Shown: in pieces, positions 6,097 through 6,926 of the stretch
Numbering within the stretch: position 1 is the first letter of the stretch
Layout: each line of letters starts with the position of its first letter
DNA from: Comamonadaceae bacterium
Lineage (GTDB): Bacteria; Pseudomonadota; Gammaproteobacteria; Burkholderiales; Burkholderiaceae_C
DNA length: 6,926 nt
Assembly (NCBI GenBank): GCA_947460165.1
Contig: CANHKH010000178.1
Coordinates: 1 to 6,926 of the forward strand
Direction of reading: 5' to 3'
Program-made: the position numbers and the translations under genes
The notes under the pieces: model-generated
The model's database searches: none
The model's input: the letters and a program-made list of their open reading frames with translations, nothing else
Told to the model about the DNA's origin: nothing

Positions 6097-6130
6097 CTTG
6101 CTCCCTCGCTCCTTTGGGGAGAGGGGCAAG
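6097..6130. repeat. Imperfect inverted repeat, REP-like
   Basis: Arms beginning CTTGC (6097-6101) and ending GCAAG (6126-6130) fold back around a TTT loop (6113-6115), with CCCTC and CTCC blocks pairing to GGGGAG and GGG and one bulge plus one mismatch. The composition, CTCCTTTGGGGAGAGGG, is of the type I recognise as dispersed intergenic palindromes in Burkholderiales. No T-tract follows on either strand. On the minus strand it lies about 30 bp upstream of the deacetylase start. Confidence 0.6.
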
Positions 6131-6169
6131 CGTGATGCACGGGTGGTGCTTCGCGTGCCCCCACCCCAA

Positions 6170-6190
6170 CCCTCCCCCAGAGGGGGAGGG
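6170..6190. repeat. Perfect 9-bp inverted repeat, REP-like hairpin
   Basis: CCCTCCCCC (6170-6178) and GGGGGAGGG (6182-6190) are exact complements around an AGA loop, a very stable hairpin. Flanks are CCCCAA on the left and AGGAAAA on the right. It lies between the stop of the tautomerase-NTF2 gene and the deacetylase gene. No T-tract follows on the minus strand, so a standard Rho-independent terminator is unlikely. It may slow polymerase or protect mRNA ends. The second such element in a 165-bp gap suggests a paired repeat unit. Confidence 0.7.
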
Positions 6191-6231
6191 AGGAAAACGC
6201 AGTCACGGGCGTGGCCATGTCCAGCGGGTCC

Positions 6232-6789
6232 TTACCGGGGCCGCACCACGGCCAAATCGTTCCACACGTCTTGGCGGCGAATGCGGCCGGCCTCGATTTC
6301 AAAGCGGTCTATGAAGCGCACGCCTTCAAAGGTGCTGCCGTCCGGCCACACGCCTTGCAAGGTGCCAAAGCAGTACACCGTGGTGTAGCCATCGCCCCAG
6401 CTTTCATCAAAGCGCTCGTAGGTTTTGCTCACGCTCTGGTAGCGGTCACGGCTGAATGCCATCAGCTCTTCCAGCTCAGTCATTTTGGGGCTGCCTGGAA
6501 ACTGCATGGTGAAGCCGGGCGCGAGCAAGGCTTTGGCGGCACTCAAGTCGCGGGCCTGCATGGTGTCCAGAAAGAGGCGCACCAAGGCTGCAGCGTCTGC
6601 CACCTCGGGCCCGCCGCCTGAGAACACCCGGCCGTCGCGCATGTAGGTGGCTGCGTGTTGCACAAACACGGTGGTGCCCGCCGCTTGCGCGGCAATCACC
6701 GAGCGGGTGGCCAGCGCCACGCGCTGGACCAGGCGGGACTCACAGTCGGGGCCGTAGCCGGGCAAGAGGGTGATGTTGACCACTGGCAT
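6232..6789 (-). CDS. Tautomerase domain fused to NTF2/SnoaL-like domain
   Basis: Protein of 185 residues that appears to join two small domains. Residues 1-60 (MPVVNITLLPGYG at the start, TTVFVQHAATYMRDGRVFSGG at 39-59) have the length and layout of a 4-oxalocrotonate tautomerase monomer, with Pro2 becoming the N-terminal catalytic proline once Met is removed. The usual arginine of the GRS motif near position 11 is replaced by Y12 in GYG. Residues 65-183 fit the NTF2/SnoaL fold: LVRLFLDTMQARDLSAAKALLAPGF, then FEGVRFIDRFEIEAGRIRRQDVWND near the end, a domain used as a lyase, isomerase, hydroxylase or binding module. ATG at 6789 follows the stop of the deacetylase paralogue by 15 nt, so the two are probably co-transcribed. 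No strong Shine-Dalgarno. Function unknown; an isomerase or decarboxylase-type role in the same catabolic cluster is a guess. Confidence 0.75.
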   Translation of the reverse strand: MPVVNITLLPGYGPDCESRLVQRVALATRSVIAAQAAGTTVFVQHAATYMRDGRVFSGGGPEVADAAALVRLFLDTMQARDLSAAKALLAPGFTMQFPGSPKMTELEELMAFSRDRYQSVSKTYERFDESWGDGYTTVYCFGTLQGVWPDGSTFEGVRFIDRFEIEAGRIRRQDVWNDLAVVRPR

Positions 6790-6804
6790 GGGTGTGCTTT
6801 CTAT

Positions 6805-6926
6805 TTAAGGTTGGGATGCGCGCCAGGCGCTCAAAATTTGGCTGCCGGTGGCGCTCCACACGCCTGCGTGTTGCAGCATGTGGTCCAGCGCCTCTTCCAG
6901 CGCGCCAATGCGGTAGGGCTGGCCTA
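6805..6926 (-). CDS. Second polysaccharide deacetylase-fold hydrolase, C-terminal fragment
   Basis: Only the last 39 full codons plus stop are visible; the gene continues past the right edge. The residues, GQPYRIGALEEALDHMLQ then HAGVWSATGSQILSAW, match the end of the complete deacetylase-fold protein at 5179-6066: by hand count 26 of 39 positions are identical without gaps, ending at the same QP. The stop is TAA at 6807-6805, just 15 nt before the tautomerase-NTF2 start. It is probably a PuuE/allantoinase-like hydrolase, with a related but not identical substrate. Confidence 0.85.
   Translation of the reverse strand, partial: GQPYRIGALEEALDHMLQHAGVWSATGSQILSAWRASQP

Noticed and set aside
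6067..6129. N-terminal extension of the deacetylase from an ATG at 6129
   Set aside because: The extension would translate the GC-rich repeat sequence, shows no family similarity and has no ribosome binding site; the family-like sequence starts near 6066 or 6048.
3718..6135. Long plus-strand frames opposite the racemase, cysteine hydrolase and deacetylase genes
   Set aside because: All mirror well-supported genes with catalytic motifs and coupled starts on the minus strand; their products look like antisense translations.
6170..6190. Rho-independent terminator for the tautomerase-NTF2 gene
   Set aside because: The hairpin is strong but is followed by TTGGGG on the minus strand, with no run of T residues; kept as a repeat instead.

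Overview
The window is high-GC bacterial DNA. Its coding density, codon use, protein types and intergenic palindromes suggest a betaproteobacterium, most likely Burkholderiales/Comamonadaceae (Variovorax, Polaromonas or Acidovorax-like). This rests on recognition only, with no database search. I see no rRNA, tRNA, CRISPR array, insertion sequence or phage gene.

Layout: (1) 1-1098, minus strand: most of a glutaryl-CoA dehydrogenase gene (gcdH), which runs off the left edge. (2) 1214-2119, plus strand: a divergent GcvA-like LysR regulator. The 115-bp divergent region holds a perfect 12-bp palindrome and a plausible gcdH promoter, so the regulator probably controls gcdH and itself. (3) 2261-2898, plus strand: a two-gene toxin-antitoxin module, with a ribbon-helix-helix antitoxin overlapping a PIN-domain (VapC/FitB-type) toxin by 4 nt. 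(4) 6066-2918, minus strand: four tightly packed genes in transcription order: PuuE-like polysaccharide-deacetylase-fold hydrolase, isochorismatase-family cysteine hydrolase, Asp/Glu/hydantoin-racemase-superfamily protein, PhyH-type Fe(II)/2-oxoglutarate dioxygenase. Junctions are a 4-nt overlap, a 1-nt gap and a 4-nt overlap, so this is almost certainly one translationally coupled operon. (5) 6067-6231: an intergenic stretch with two inverted repeats of REP-like type. (6) 6789-6232, minus strand: a protein that looks like a tautomerase domain fused to an NTF2/SnoaL-like domain. (7) 6926-6805, minus strand: the C-terminal end of a second deacetylase-fold protein, a close paralogue of the one at 5179-6066.

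How they may work together: regions 4 to 7 look like a catabolic gene cluster for a small amide, imide or ureide compound. A PuuE-like enzyme could open a cyclic amide, the racemase-fold protein could handle a stereocentre or C-N chemistry, the cysteine hydrolase could split an amide or carbamoyl group, and the dioxygenase could hydroxylate the skeleton. The substrate cannot be read from the sequence. The most notable points are the racemase homologue with neither expected catalytic cysteine, the tautomerase-NTF2 fusion lacking the usual tautomerase arginine, and the duplicated deacetylase genes on either side of that fusion.
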